Part shown: positions 1 to 11,583 of the stretch, piece after piece
Layout: the number at the start of each line of letters is the position of its first letter
Numbering within the stretch: the first letter of the stretch is position 1
Source of the DNA: Malania oleifera
Taxonomy: Eukaryota; Streptophyta; Magnoliopsida; Santalales; Ximeniaceae
Assembly: GCF_029873635.1 (NCBI RefSeq)
Contig: NC_080421.1
Coordinates: 1,302,001 to 1,366,000 of the forward strand
Direction: 5' to 3'
DNA length: 64,000 bases
Notes under the pieces: generated by a model
Seen by the model: the letters and a program-made list of their open reading frames with translations, nothing else
The model's database searches: none
Told to the model about the DNA's origin: nothing
Position numbers and translations under genes: made by a program

Positions 1-126
1 TGAATGCAATAGAGTTCATGCCACCTCTTGATTTCCCAACATATTTAACTTTGTTCCCATTCATGGAGTTAATGCCACTACGCCGCTCCAGGACTCAAGG
101 GCAAGTTTTCTATAACGAGGAGAGTT
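1..126 (+). mobile_element. 3' internal end of an LTR retrotransposon (off-window)
   Basis: The sequence abutting the LTR at 127 looks like the 3' end of a retroelement interior: a short coding-like stretch followed by a purine-rich tract (about 112-124) that fits a polypurine tract immediately before the LTR start. This implies another interior lies to the left of the window, so the LTR at 127-545 has interior sequence on both sides. No domain can be identified in so short a stretch. Confidence 0.4.
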
Positions 127-545
127 TGGTGGAGGATGGCTTGAGGATAATTCTAGGCAATCATATTTACTTAGAAGAATTAAGCATTAGGATTTTCTTT
201 TAAATTAGTATATTAGAAGTTTAGTTAATTTAGGGTTATTCTGTTTTAGTTGTGACGTTGGGTTTATAATTACTTTGTTTGTATAGCATTAGACAGTTAT
301 CATATCTTGAATTCAGAGCTGTTTCCCATTTCCTTCTCTCTCTCACTCAGCCCTCTCTCTCTTTTTTCCTTCCTTCCTTCTTCCCTTCTCCTCCTCCTGT
401 TTCTCTCTGTGCTGTTTCTACTTCTGTTCTGAACTGCAACAATTTCTCCCGTCTCCCCCCTTCTTCTTTCTTCTTCTCCTATTCTCTCTGTTTCTCTCCC
501 TGAATTCTCTCTCTTCATTCCTGTTTCTTTATTTGTCCTACATCA
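127..545 (+). mobile_element. LTR of a Ty3-type retrotransposon relic
   Basis: The segment starts TGGTGGAGG and ends with TGTCCTACATCA, and the same start and end recur in LTR copies at 2239, 6621, 12048 and 13273. A purine-rich tract precedes it and a primer-binding-site-like sequence (TTTGGTACTAGAG) follows, which is where initiator-Met tRNA PBSs sit in plant retroelements. The right half is a long CT-rich leader, as in other members here. The start has drifted from TGATGGAGG, indicating age. Confidence 0.6.
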
Positions 546-546
546 A

Positions 547-559
547 TTTGGTACTAGAG
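547..559 (+). other. Primer-binding site (tRNA-iMet type), degenerate
   Basis: Positioned one base after the LTR end. TTTGGTACTAGAG is close to the usual plant Met-tRNA PBS TTTGGTATCAGAG. It marks the LTR at 127-545 as a 5' LTR for the interior to its right. Confidence 0.5.
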
Positions 560-2238
560 TAATTTTCCATTCAGTCCCACAATCTTCCATGTTGCAATCT
601 GTAACTGCTCTACCATCACTTTGTACCTGCTATTTGTTGTCCCATAACTGCATTTGTTGGTCACATCCGTTCTTGTCAAAATTGTGGCAAGCCAGACAAT
701 TCCAACAATTTGTGCAAAGTAACCAAGGAAAATTTTAAAAATTCAAAGCGCCGTCCAGCAACCTACTAATTTTCAAAAATTAGTCAAGCTCCTCAATTTC
801 AAACACCATTTTCCAAGCATCATTTCATGGCACCTAAATCACCATCAGCAGCAGACTCCCCCACCCAAAGGCCTTCCTCTAAAATTTCACTTTCATCTAA
901 AAAGGTGTCTGGCCCCCACAACTCACCTGAATATTTTCTATTCAGCCTCAGCAACATCCTAAAGGCCATCACCAGAGTGCCCCGCCAACAACACATGCGA
1001 CTGAAGTCCCAACACTTGAATTTTCAGTCCGCAACTTCCAGAACTGCAAGAAATTGACTCTAGCCATAATATTTTGGGTTTTTTGTCATGAGATTTTGAC
1101 TCAGATTTGTGATATTTTGACCTCTACTGTAGGATCTTGGGCTGTTGATGCAAATTTCAGCATTTTGGAGATGGATCAAGCCTGCCAGCATTCAGATTGA
1201 GGCACAGGCACAATATTCTGAAATTTAGTGCAAAAAACTAAATTTGTTCACTAGGTTTTGGTGCTGGTCCGATTAAATCCACCTTTAAGCCTTTGATATA
1301 TATTTGCAGGAAAATTCAGCACTGTCAGCACCCAGCACCCAGAATATCTTTTGACTCTGAGAATCTGCAGAGTATATCAGCGAGCAATTCAGAAACACAG
1401 CTTAAAAATTAAATAAATATGAATTGGGGCCACTGTTTTAATGCTTGGTAAGCTCCGAATTTGGGAAATGTTGCATGGGCTTCCCTTGTATTCAGGATAC
1501 TCCTTGATCCAATGGTAAGAGAGAATTCATAGATTGGATGTTGCATCTTGATCTTTATGTCGAACACAATGGAATACCAGAACAAAGGACAAGATTTGCA
1601 TCTTATAAGCTTCTGGGCTATGCAGCTGATTGGTGGGATAGAATATAATAACACCAAAGCCAACAATGTAAATCTCAGAAATTTTCCCCAACTACTATGA
1701 TGAGATCGTCTTCCATATCAACAGAAGAAAGAATTCTTACTTGGGACAACAAGAGCTTCCAAATTTCAAAACAGCCTATCAAGGATGAAACAAAAATCGT
1801 TGTTATGGACTACATATATGATGGCAGAAACGAGGAAACGGCAAGTGGGCCTGAATTTATTGTTGTCATGGATTATCAATGTGGAAATGAAAGCTCCATT
1901 AGTTATGTGGATGGTAGACCACATTAAGCAAATGCAATGCAAAAAAATTCATGCCATTGAAGACTCCAAGAATAGGCAGCAAAACTCAACGTTATAATTG
2001 GGAATTCTAATTGGGGAGGGAAAAAAATTGCTTTTTAGAGGATGAAATTGTTGAATCTTGTAATTATCCAACTATCGACTTATTAGAGAGGAAAATTTCA
2101 ATAATTTGTTGCTGATATTTGCATGTCAGTTGAAAGTGGACGTTGTGAAATCACAAGTTGAATGGCTCATAGAATACATCCACCTCTTGTTGTCTCATTG
2201 TAAAACTTGAGGTTGAATTTTCTCTAACAAGGGGAGTT
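560..2238 (+). pseudogene. Decayed Ty3/gypsy interior with gag remnant
   Basis: The 1.7-kb interior between two LTRs has no long ORF. In one frame at 1523-1648 a stretch resembles the plant gypsy Gag retrotransposon domain: FIDWM, then YVEHNGIP, then SYKLLGYAADWWDRI, ended by a stop. No protease, RT or integrase is seen, so the copy is internally deleted or was always non-autonomous. A purine-rich tract at about 2230-2237 sits just before the next LTR. Gag assignment rests on the WWDR-type motif and spacing. Confidence 0.5.
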
Positions 2239-2288
2239 TGATGGAGGATTACTTGTGGATAACTCACCGCAATCATATTTTATTTGAA
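2239..2288 (+). mobile_element. 3' LTR, left part (split by LINE)
   Basis: Begins TGATGGAGGATTAC, homologous to the first 50 bases of the LTRs at 127 and 12048. It stops at 2288 where LINE sequence starts. The LTR resumes at 4684. Its last 14 bases (2275-2288) are repeated at 4670-4683 as the LINE's target-site duplication. Confidence 0.6.
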
Positions 2289-4669
2289 CACTAGCTTTCT
2301 TTATGGATAGTTGGGAGATATTGAAGGGAGATATTCTTAAAGTTTATCTTGAATTCTTTGATAATGGAGTTGTAGGGAGGAGTATGAAATCTACTTTTAT
2401 CACCTTGGTGCCCAAAAAAGAAGGTGCTGTTAAGGTCAAGGACTTTAGACCAATTAGTTTGGCTACTAGTGCTTAAAAAATCATGGTTAAGGTGCTATCT
2501 AGAAGATTGGCTGGCTACTGTGTTCGAGAACATTATCTCTATCAATCAGACTGCTTTTATAGGTAATAGACAAATCCTAGATGCTGCCTTAATAGCTAAT
2601 AAGGTCATTAAGGATGCTGTTCGAAGAAATAAGAGGGTGAGTGTGTTAAAATTGGACTTTGAAAAAGGTTTACAATAGGGTGAGCAAGAGTTCCTTGGAT
2701 AAGGTTATGGCTAGAAAAAAATTTTGTCTAAAGTGGAGGAAATGGGTTAGAGGGTGTTTATCTTCTATGGCCTTTTTTGTCTTAGTTAACTGATAGGCTA
2801 AGTCTTGCTTTCATGCATCTAGGGGTCTAAGACAGGGTGATCCCCTCTCTCCCTTTCTTTTTACTATTGTGGTGGATAGTTTGAGTAGAATGATTGACAA
2901 AGGTGTAGATAGAGGGGTGGAGGGGATTAAGGTAGGAAATGAGGATTGCACCATTTCGCATCTTGAGTTCGTTGATGATACTATTCTCTTCCTATCAGAT
3001 AATGAGGGATGCCTCTCTAACTTGTTGAGTTTCTTACAGATCTTTGAGAAAGCGTCTAGGCTGAAAATTAATTTTGCTAGAGTGGTCTGGTGGGTTAGTA
3101 TTAATGTGGATCCATTTGTTAGGCTAGTGAGGTGTGCCATTTTGACTTGGCCTATTACGTATCAAGGTGTCCCTTTAGGTGGTAATCCCCATGTTGCTAG
3201 AGCCTATTTTTGAGAGAGTAGCTAGGAGATTAGAAGGATGGAAAGAAGCGTTCTTCACTCTAGGGGGTCGTACTACCCTCATTCATGCCTGTTTATTTTC
3301 TATACCTTTGTATTACATTTATCTTTTTAGAATTCCTGTAAGATTGGCATGGAGGCCGGATAAGTTAATAAGGTATTTCTATGGTCCTGTGGGGGAGAGG
3401 GTAGTAGTAGAGATCATCTTGTAGGGTACTAGGGTGGGAGACTCTGTGCAGGCCCTAAGGGGAGGGAGGCTTGGGTCTAGGTAATTTGGTGTCCAAAAAC
3501 ATCTCTTTGGTAGGGAAATGATTAGGGAGCTTTCCTTTTGAACCTAATTCTCATTGGCATAAGGTAATTCGGAGTAAATTTGGAATATTATAAAATGGGT
3601 GGGATGCTAGAGTGGAAAATAATATTTACTAATTTGAGTCCTTGGAAGTTTGTATCTCAGATTTATGATTATTTCCTTCCTAAAGTCCAGTATTTAGTGG
3701 GAAATGGGGAGCGAATTCATTTTTGGGAAGACCATTGGATAGAGGAAATGCCTTTGTCTATTAAATTCCCTTATCTTTTTCAATTATCTAATCTGCATGA
3801 TACCCCTATTTCTACTTTCTTCTTTTGCAAGGAGAAAGGCATTCTAGGAATTTCTATTTTGGAAGAAAGATTAACGAGTTGGCCCTTTTTGACTAACCGG
3901 CTTGATTCTTTCCATACTCGTTTGGGGATTGACAAAAGGGTTTGGAGCTTAGACACTTCTAGGTAATTTTTTGTAAATCCTTTTTCTTTTATTGGACTCA
4001 TGACCCTATAGCGGATAATTTTTCTTTGCATCTATTAACATGGAAAATCAAAGTTTCCTTGAAAATAAAAGCTTTCATTTGGACTGCAATACTTGAAAGG
4101 ATTAATACCAATGACTTGCTTTAGAAGAGGAGACTCAATAAAGCCATGTCACCAGATATTTGTGTCCTTTGTTTGAGTGGAGAGACTTGTGCACATTTGT
4201 TTCGCTATTGTCCTTACACGTTGACTATTTGGAATAAATTAATTGGTATATTTGACGAGAACTGGGTTTGCTTGTCCACATTGAAGGTGTTTTGTACCAT
4301 CACATTTAGAGGTTTTGGTAAAAGAAAGGATAGGAATGCTTTATGGCGATACTCTACTATGGCTATTATTTGGTGTGTAACCTGTGTTTGGATGGAAAGG
4401 AATGCTAGAACATTCAAAGGAGTGGCTATGTCTAAAAAATTGCTTTGGAGTAGAGTGATTTATCTTTCATTATTGTGTGTGTCAACAAATGTTTTTTTTT
4501 TTTTTTTGTGCCACATCTCTCTGGAACTTGCATTGAGCTTGACTGTGAGCTTTGTAATTATTTGCTTTTGATGCAAAGGAAGGATTTTAATCTCCTTATT
4601 TTTTTTATTTTTTGTTTTTCTTCTTGTACACGCTGCCCTTTCTAATAAAATTTCTTTGTTTATCAAAAA
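2289..4669 (+). mobile_element. 5'-truncated L1-type LINE inserted in an LTR
   Basis: A 2.4-kb non-LTR retrotransposon relic. Reverse-transcriptase landmarks appear in shifting frames: FRPISLAT near 2445, GLRQGDPLSP near 2823, and FVDD (usually FADD) at about 2968. Downstream are zinc-binding RVT-type segments (3580-3966, 4146-4470, with an ICVLC...C...H pattern). It ends in the plant L1-style tail ATCAAAAAA. Flanks 2275-2288 and 4670-4683 match at 12 of 14 bases, a typical LINE TSD. The 5' end is truncated within ORF2, and several stops and frameshifts make it inactive. Related copies occur at 16.6-18.0 and 31.8-32.4 kb. Confidence 0.8.
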
Positions 4670-4683
4670 ATATTTTTTTCGAA

Positions 4684-4864
4684 GATTCAAAAGTTAGGGA
4701 TATTGTCTTAAATTAGTAAAATTAGATATTCTTCTTCCCTTCTCCTCTTTCTGTTTCTCTCTGTTCTGTTTCTAGTTCCTGTTTTGCCCTGCAACAATTG
4801 CTCTCTTCTTCTTTCTTCTTCTCCTTATCCTCCCTGTTTCTTTTTCTTTATTTGTCCTGCATCA
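4684..4864 (+). mobile_element. 3' LTR, right part (after LINE)
   Basis: Resumes LTR homology (AAGATTCAAAAGTTAG, then the CT-rich leader) and ends TGTCCTGCATCA, like the LTR end at 545. The middle of the LTR is shortened relative to 127-545, so there was also an internal deletion. Confidence 0.55.
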
Positions 4865-5384
4865 CATATCGTTGAATGATGCAACATAGGCATGTACAAA
4901 ACTGAGCAGACATCACAGAACCATATAAAGGGAAACCTATTTTAAAAGAACGTCGCTACACACACCAATACACCATAGGAGTTATTTCATATTGCTGTTG
5001 AAGTCGCTCTCTAGTTATATGAATTTTTTTTTAATTTTCAAAACCCCAATATATGGAACTGTACGATTATTCAATAAAGAAAATTAGGTACCCAACAAAA
5101 AAAACCTTTACTGTTGATAGATTTGAAAGTGCACAAAGAACGCCAACATCTGACCACTCCAATAACTTGATCATCAGCATTCAGAGTTGAAGCAAAAATT
5201 CAGAATTTTTTGTACAATTTTAGAACTCTAAGCAATTGATGGTCTGCTCTACAAATGTACAAAAATACTTCATTGAAAGTTCAATAGGAGGAAGGAATCG
5301 TGTATGAAAATAAATTCACTTTATCATTACTTTATCCTCTTAATTAAACAGGAAAAGGGAATAAGGGTCAAACTTTCATGTTAC
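4865..5384. other. AT-rich non-coding stretch, no gene seen
   Basis: No coding domain, RNA gene or repeat was recognised. It lies just downstream (minus strand) of the exon ending near 5385. If that gene were complete a terminal exon might be expected here, but none was found, so the LTR insertion may have displaced it. Confidence 0.4.
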
Positions 5385-6288
5385 CTTCCTCCAACGCAAG
5401 CTGAATTGCCCTCTTTTCTAAGTCAACAGCATGTCTGCTAAGCTCAACAGATGAAAGGGATCGAAGCACTAAGACAAACACAAAACAAATGTAAAAATAA
5501 CAATTATTGGAGCTCTAGCAATGGCAAGACAAAACATCATAAGGCATCTTTTCTCAAATCCAGGGACATACTCTGAACATAATCCTCTCGATTTGATTGG
5601 TCCAATTTCCTCAATAAAATCTTTAGTTGAAGAGATCGCTCTTCCCACTGCCGATTAATTCTTCTTGTTGGATTATCAAGTGAAGGAATAGCATTAGTAA
5701 CAGGAATATAACTTGAGTCAGCCGGGGGAAACCTGACACCAGACCTTCCACTGAGAAGAGGAATTGAAGGTTTGCCAGATGAATGGTTCGCCAAAGAAGC
5801 CACTGGAAAGGGTGCAACTGCTGGAAAAGAAATCTCAGTATCCTTTATCTCTGGTTTTGGCTGGGTTGTCTCCTCCTGGGGGCCAAGTTGCTTTAAATCT
5901 TGGCAATCAACATGATTTCTTGTGGCATCACAACTGCTGCTCTTACCTACATCTACTTCGGATTTTCTGCGAACATAGACGAGATGCCCATTTGCCATAT
6001 TACTACCTTGAGATTGGTGGCAAGCAGGGTTCACTGGGGACTCAGGTGATGGTCTCTTGGTGCCAACCCGATTTTCGGATCCTCTCTCCTTTGAAAAGAG
6101 AGAATTCCCCGTGGCTTTGGGCACCACAATTCTGTTGTCATTTTGCAAATTTCTTAATGGTGCTTTCCTTACAGCAACTGGAGACTGCTTATCACGAGAA
6201 GGCAAGCTGGTTTCAGCACTGCTGAGCCCATATTCACTGAATTTGGAGTCACTCATTTGTCGAACCATCTGGAGTAAATTGACGTTGC
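5385..6288 (-). CDS. Conserved plant protein of unknown function, two 3'-proximal exons (partial)
   Basis: Two exons on the minus strand. The larger (6288-5572) follows an acceptor TTTTTTCAG and ends at a good donor A|GTATGT. The next (5468-5385) follows TTGTCTTAG. Joined, they keep frame across a split Met codon. The product is hydrophilic and probably disordered, with conserved-looking blocks RKAPLRNLQNDNRIV, GNSLFSKERG, NGHLVYVRRKSEVD and QWEERSLQLKILLRKLDQ, ending with RSLSSVELSRHAVDLEKRA. The last helix could pair with the preceding Leu-rich helix. After 5385 a donor-like GGTAACA occurs; reading through instead gives a stop at 5370-5368. N-terminal exons are not visible. I do not know a function. 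The copy at 12508-12884 supports conservation but may be a pseudogene. Whether this copy is functional is unclear because both gene ends are missing. Confidence 0.55.
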
Positions 6289-6365
6289 CTGAAAAAATAT
6301 AAGACATACAGGACAGCATGGCTTTCATCATTCATCAAATCAACAACACTTGAACAATTCCTGAA

Positions 6366-6620
6366 CTAAATGAAAAGAGGTAGTATATGTGAAATAAAAT
6401 TAATACCACTAAATGCAAAACATTGGCACATGAAAAGACTTACCAACAAATCTCTTGCATTATACATTAGATCATAATGTGTCAATGAAGATGTTGCTAT
6501 CATGCCAAATTTTAATAACATATGTATAGAAAGGCCAGATTGCCACTGAGGAGATTCTCTAAGTGCGATATCACTGACCATAGTCAAACACTTTTAACGA
6601 CAGAGATTTGTTAACCACGA
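6366..6620. repeat. Segmental-duplication unit, copy A (intron part)
   Basis: The intron sequence upstream (minus sense) of the exon recurs at about 11815-12047 and 12950-13272. Shared landmarks include GCAAAACATTGGCA-like, AGAAAGGCCAGAT and ATATCACTGACCATA strings, always leading into an LTR starting TGATGGAGG. The LTRs were therefore copied with their flank rather than inserted three times. Confidence 0.6.
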
Positions 6621-6790
6621 TGATGGAGGGTTGCTTGCAAATAATTCAAGGTGATCACATTCTATTTGAAGACTTTAAAATTAGAGATTCGAGATTTCAT
6701 TTAAAATCAGTAAATCCAGGTACTATAAGAGTTTAAGCTAATTTAAGATTATTTGAATATTTTTTATACTTTGGGGTTATTTTGTAAAAC
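6621..6790 (+). mobile_element. Truncated solo LTR (same family as 127-545)
   Basis: Starts TGATGGAGGGTTGC and follows the LTR consensus through ACTTTAAAATTAGAGATT and TTGGGGTTATTTTGTAA, then homology stops. The CT-rich right half is missing. It is the LTR of segmental-duplication copy A. Confidence 0.55.
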
Positions 6791-7700
6791 AAAAGAATAA
6801 AAACAAACAGCTCAACATACCACCAAATCATAGTTAACATCATCAAAGCAACAGTCCTTGAAAGAACCACACTAAAAGCCCAGAGAGATGCCAAATACCA
6901 ATTCCTGTCTGAAGAGAAGATGAAGACTATCTCTTGCTGGAAAGATACGAACCCTATTCCAGCCAAATCACCACAAAACAGAAAAAAGAGCACACCTCCA
7001 ACACCTCCCAGCATCCTACCCTTGCCAAGACATTCAAATTACATACTCAAAAGCTCCACCACCAACTTCAGACTCCCCCAATCTTCGCCAAGTACTCCTT
7101 TTAATCTTCCACAGACCCAAGCAAATGAACAATTCAAAAATAAATGGGAAACATTCTCCTAACTACTAGCAAACAGAAAGCATACATCTGAAAAGATATC
7201 TTCAGAAGGCCTCCAGCTCTGCAACATACTGTTAGTATTAAATCTTGGGTGGCATCCACCTGATGCCTCATTTAATATAATCTCTCTTTGCTGATCGGGG
7301 AGGGGTGGGTGCACCAACCATACATATGCCTGTGTCTTAAAAAGCATGGTCTTAATAGCTCTAGCGAGCATAGTTGTAACACGTGTAGTCAAAAGCAGGG
7401 ATTGCAGATGGGAAGCAGGTGTATTGCCGTGAAATTTTTCAAAAAAACACAATCCTATGCATACTGATGCTATAAGCTTTTAACCCTTCTTAAAAAGAGT
7501 TTTAGTGCATTTTGGATCCAATAGCTCATCCTACTCATGTTGTTTGGCAAGGCAATAGAGTTTATATTTGTTTTAAACCCCTGTTGACATAAAAATTATA
7601 ATTTTTTTCAAGTTTTTCATTAATCATATATGTGACAAATTAAGAAAAAGAACAAAATACAATATACATTTCATTAATTTATCAGGCACATAAGACATTA
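6791..7700. other. Unassigned region with short ORFs
   Basis: A minus-strand ORF at 7452-7159 has a PSEDIFSD-like end followed by a GATGTATGC donor-like site, but no family is recognisable. The 6790-7010 stretch on the minus strand may be a LINE 3' tail. Neither is firm enough for a gene call. Confidence 0.25.
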
Positions 7701-7706
7701 TATATA

Positions 7707-7855
7707 GGGGCAGCCCAGTGCACAAAGCCCCTGCGTATGCAGGGTTCGAGGAAGGGTGGACCACAATAGGTCTATAGTACGCAGCCTTATCTTGCATTTT
7801 TGCAAGAGGCTATTTCCACGCCTCGAATCTGTGACCTTCAAGTCGCACATAAGAC
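7707..7855 (+). mobile_element. Au-like SINE (3'-truncated)
   Basis: A tRNA-derived SINE head. GTGCACAAAGCCCC (A-box region), GCAGGGTTCGAGGAAGG (B-box region) and ACGCAGCCTTATCTTGC followed by GCAAGAGGCTATTTCC match the remembered body of plant Au SINEs in order and spacing. The 3' T-rich end is missing; sequence departs after the GTGACCTTCAAGTC stretch. The Pol III promoter boxes are degenerate, so it is a relic. Confidence 0.75.
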
Positions 7856-7882
7856 ATACAAATTTAAAAAAAAAAAAAAAAC

Positions 7883-7943
7883 AGCTTGGTGCATAAAGCT
7901 CCCACATATGCAGGGTCCAGGGAAGGGGTGGACCACAATGTGT
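7883..7943 (+). mobile_element. Au-like SINE head fragment
   Basis: A second partial head in the same orientation, with GTGCATAAAGCTCCC and GCAGGGTCCAGGGAAGG, cut after GGACCACAA. A run of A residues lies between it and the first copy. Confidence 0.65.
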
Positions 7944-8266
7944 TAAACAAATTCTATTGTATAACTACAACATCAGTTTTTAAAATTATAATATATAATC
8001 ATAAAATTTATCAATAAATAAATGTAGTACTAACAACTTGAACACGACAAAATTAGAAAAGAAAAGGGGTTAAAGTTGAAAAATATAGAAAAATATATAT
8101 ATCAAATTAATAATATTATCAGGACTCAGAAATATAATATTTATCGTCTAAATACGTGATCATGTCAAATTTTTAATTATTGAATCTCTTTTGAATATTA
8201 ATAAAATAAATAATTTTATTATCGTTGTCATCATCATTATAATCTTCTCCCCCCTCTTCACATAGC
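7944..8266. other. AT-rich spacer
   Basis: No ORF, RNA or repeat structure recognised beyond A/T-rich simple sequence. Confidence 0.4.
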
Positions 8267-9560
8267 TTATCGAGAAAGATTTATGGAAAGGGTAAAAAGA
8301 AAATTGAGAAAAAAAAAATTAAATGAAAAATATTTTTTGACATAAAAGTCCTGTAGCAGTACTCCTGTAGTGGCCATTATGTAACGATGGCAATCCGTAA
8401 CGCTTCTTCCCACTGACTTAAAGATGTGTAACGATATCATAAAAGCCAAAAAAACCATCATGTAACACAGTCGCCATTTAAAACCATGCTTAGAAGTGAC
8501 TTTAGCCTCCCATATGCGCCAAATAAAAAAGGAAAGACACATGTACTCCACACGATGAGAAAAAAATGAGGAACATGAGTAACCAACACCCAAAACCAAT
8601 CACTCCGACAAGAGATATGGCAACCCTCTAACATAACAAGAAAAGAAGAAAACTCCTTCGAATAACTATCATTCAAACCATTTCTAAAATGAAAATATAA
8701 AGGAATCACCATTTGGAACTAGAATGTAGGAAATCACATCATTATGGCAAGAAGAAAGACGATGGAAACAAGCAAAGGAACACACAAACATAACAAGAAA
8801 AGAAGAAAACTCCTTCGACTAACTATCATTCAAACCATTTCTAAAATGAAAATAAAACGAATCACCATTTGGAACTAGAATGTAGGAAATCACATCATTA
8901 TGACAAGAAGAAAGATGATGGAAACAAGCAAAGGAACACACAAACACCAAATTCCCCACGCATACATCCTCCAAGAGCAAATCATTACCTCTTCCCAGTT
9001 TAAACTTTGCCAAAGGAAACCAGCAACATGAACTTCCAAGAACTCTGAGAACATCTAAGAGCCATATAAGTCTCATCCATTCACTTGCTTCCTATATAAC
9101 TTTGTGTGCACAAGGAGTTTACCCCCAAAGGAAAATACCACAAGCCCTTATCCAGAAGAGCAGTGCTTTTAGACACCAAATTACAAAGAGCCAAAATCCC
9201 TCACCCTTTGACATACAAAAGGACCACGCAGAGTCCACCTAACCAAATGATATATCTGCTCACATACCCCTGATGAAAGGAAATTGCTAAAAATCCTCTC
9301 AAGCTTTTGAAGTATTCCACTACAAAACCCTAAAAAAGGACAAGAAACATGAAGGAAGAATGGTAGACAAACTAGAGGGTGATAAGTTGTCCACTAATTG
9401 AAAATAAAGCACCTTTTTACCCACCCAACCACTTAGCTACCACAATAAACACAAGATCCTAGAAGGCTAAAGGGCGAGATTTCCTACCCAATGAGACTCC
9501 TAAATAGGAATCAAGACAACAACCCAGCAAAGGAAGTCAGCTCCTCTCAGAACTAAGATT
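8267..9560 (-). mobile_element. LINE (L1-type) fragment, C-terminal part of ORF2
   Basis: Minus-strand reading gives plant L1 post-RT sequence. Near 9000 there is FKLGRGNDLLLEDVCVGN, then a CFHHLSSCHNDVIS block, then FHFRNGLNDS and EFSSFLVMLEGC: the region between RT and the zinc-binding domain. Farther upstream (9080-9260) frames interrupted by stops resemble the GGLGIGNL-type segment. Many stops and an internal tandem duplication show it is dead. Ends are not defined. Confidence 0.6.
8631..8944. repeat. 157-bp tandem duplication inside LINE fragment
   Basis: ACATAACAAG at 8631 and 8788 begins two nearly identical units of 157 bp (about 8631-8787 and 8788-8944). High identity suggests a recent event relative to the decayed LINE. 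Confidence 0.85.
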
Positions 9561-9631
9561 AACAGTTCCAAATCCACTCTTCCCCAAATTAATTCTAAGA
9601 ATAAACCCCCTCTCAGAATCTGTAAAACAAG

Positions 9632-10855
9632 GTAGTTAGAATTGGGATCTTACATAGGATCGTTGGGAGGGTCCGCAGAATCAGATTGTAAGATCGGATC
9701 ATGGATCGTAAGATTCTACTTATAATGTAAAATAAATTAAAAGTTTATATATTTGGCAATTTATGACAACTCTCAATTAAATAATCCTAAAAACTTGGTA
9801 GTAAATTTAAGAAATTAAAGCAAATTTCAGGAATGTAGCTAGCTTGCTAGCTAACACCTAGCAAGTTTTTCCTTCAACAATTTTGAACCTGAAAAAAAAT
9901 AATAATAAATAGCCTGCATTGCAAAGTGCTCTACAAAGGACAGACTATTGCTAGCTTATTTATTTAATAATTATAATTAAAAAGAAAAGCAAAAAGAATG
10001 AAGAGAAGAAGGAAGAAGAAATCGCTAATCTTAATGCAATGAACTTATGTAAATTTCTCAGTTTCCATGGTTTTGTCATCAGACCATAAGTAGAAGGAGA
10101 AGAAGGAAAAAAAACAAAGGAATAGGAAGAACTTTTTGTTAGTAGGAAAGACGAGGAAAAAGAAAGTCATATGCTCTTTGCTTTGGGAAAATAGATAGGC
10201 CTCTGGCTTGTCAATAATAAGGCGGGGGAAAAAAAAAAGAGGAAGAAAGTAAAAAAAACAACAAAAATAGCGCATAACTGCTACAGGCCTACAACTTTAA
10301 GCTCTCAGCCTAGCTGCGTAACTCTCTATTTGTTGAAGCTCTCTGCTGGTCTCAAAGCTATCGGCAGACTTCTACTGTTGCTGGAAGAAGGAACAGTCCA
10401 AGCCTACTGATAGACAACCTAGGATCTATCTATTAAGAACTCTAAGCTCTTAAATAGCTTTCAATTTTGAAGCAAGAGAACTTTCAAGAGATGCTCAGCT
10501 GCTCTGTTGACTTGGATTGAACAAATCCTAAAACATGCTGATTATGTTGCCCTAATTTTGATGCATTTAGCCAACTAGACCAAATTTTGTGTCTATTGCA
10601 AAAGTAAAGTGTTTGGGCCAATAAAAATATATATTGGGCCTTTTTCGTTAAAATCCTAATTAGGAAAAGTTCATATTTCATTGTAAAAGTAGGATCGGTA
10701 GGATCACAAGTAGGATCCAGATCCTAAGGTTCCAGATAAGATCCTACTGGGATCCTACTTTATTAAGATTCTACTTAAGATCTGGATCGATGAGGCAAGT
10801 ATGGATCGTAGGATCGTAGAATCACATGATCTGGATAGGGATTTTGATAACCATG
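9632..10855. mobile_element. Non-autonomous TIR transposon, GGATC-rich ends (hAT-like)
   Basis: Both ends are dense in GGATC/GATCC and TAGGATC words. The left begins about GGTAGTTAGAATTGGGATC; the right, read inverted, begins GGTTATCAAAATCCCTATC, an imperfect TIR. The interior (9740-10680) is AT-rich without a transposase. The pattern resembles non-autonomous hAT elements of plants. No clean 8-bp TSD was confirmed. Confidence 0.45.
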
Positions 10856-11038
10856 CTGTAAAATAATAGAAATATTTACAAAAGATTCAATATCATCAAG
10901 GAGGAAAATGATACTGTCATCAGTACACTGTGAATGGGAATTAGAATTGAGTATTTTGATTATGTGTAGTTTACAATTAGAGTTCAGTTCTATTTTTTAA
11001 TCTAAAGTATCATTTGGAACCACTTGTCAGTCAGGTTT

Positions 11039-11350
11039 ACATCTGGTTCCCAGAATGCTTATTCCTGGAAATAGTTAATTAATATTAGATTAGTTATAAT
11101 TAATTACAGTTATATAAAAAAAAATGTCGTTACCATAAAGCAAATAACGATGATAACTTTATATGAATTAGTAACAAGGAATAGACATGGAATAACTATT
11201 CCCAAATTTTACCGCGGGAATGTCTATTCTTCGCTCATTACACATTCAATGAAATAATAAGGAATATACAAGGAATAATTATTCCCTCTATTTCTAAATT
11301 TTTCACTATATGTCATATTCCAAGGAAAAGCTATTCTGCAAACCAAACGT
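11039..11350. mobile_element. MITE, about 312 bp, with about 35-bp imperfect TIRs
   Basis: Left end ACATCTGGTTCCCAGAATGC and inverted right end ACGTTTGGTTTGCAGAATAG match along about 35 bases, both continuing to a TATTCC-type block. Interior is rich in GGAATAACTATTCC-like words. Size and ends fit a PIF/Harbinger-type MITE, although the 3-bp TSD is not clean. Confidence 0.55.
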
Positions 11351-11583
11351 AACATAAGTGCTGAACTGGAAAAGGTGATGAATTAGGTAAGTGCTGATAA
11401 CAAGTGATGAACTGGATAAATCCTAAAAGCCATAAGTACTGCAGAAAATAGGTATTAATTATGAGTACTTACAAAAATAAGTAGCATTTAGCATTTCACA
11501 TTTAAATAGTGCATTTTTAAAAAATTTAAACATACTTCATCCTTTAGTAAATTATAGTAGTCACATATACATGAAAAATAAAT

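Noticed and set aside
8267..9076. Host membrane-protein gene on the minus strand
   Set aside because: Hydrophobic ORFs are LINE ORF2 remnants; sequence blocks match the post-RT region of plant L1s.
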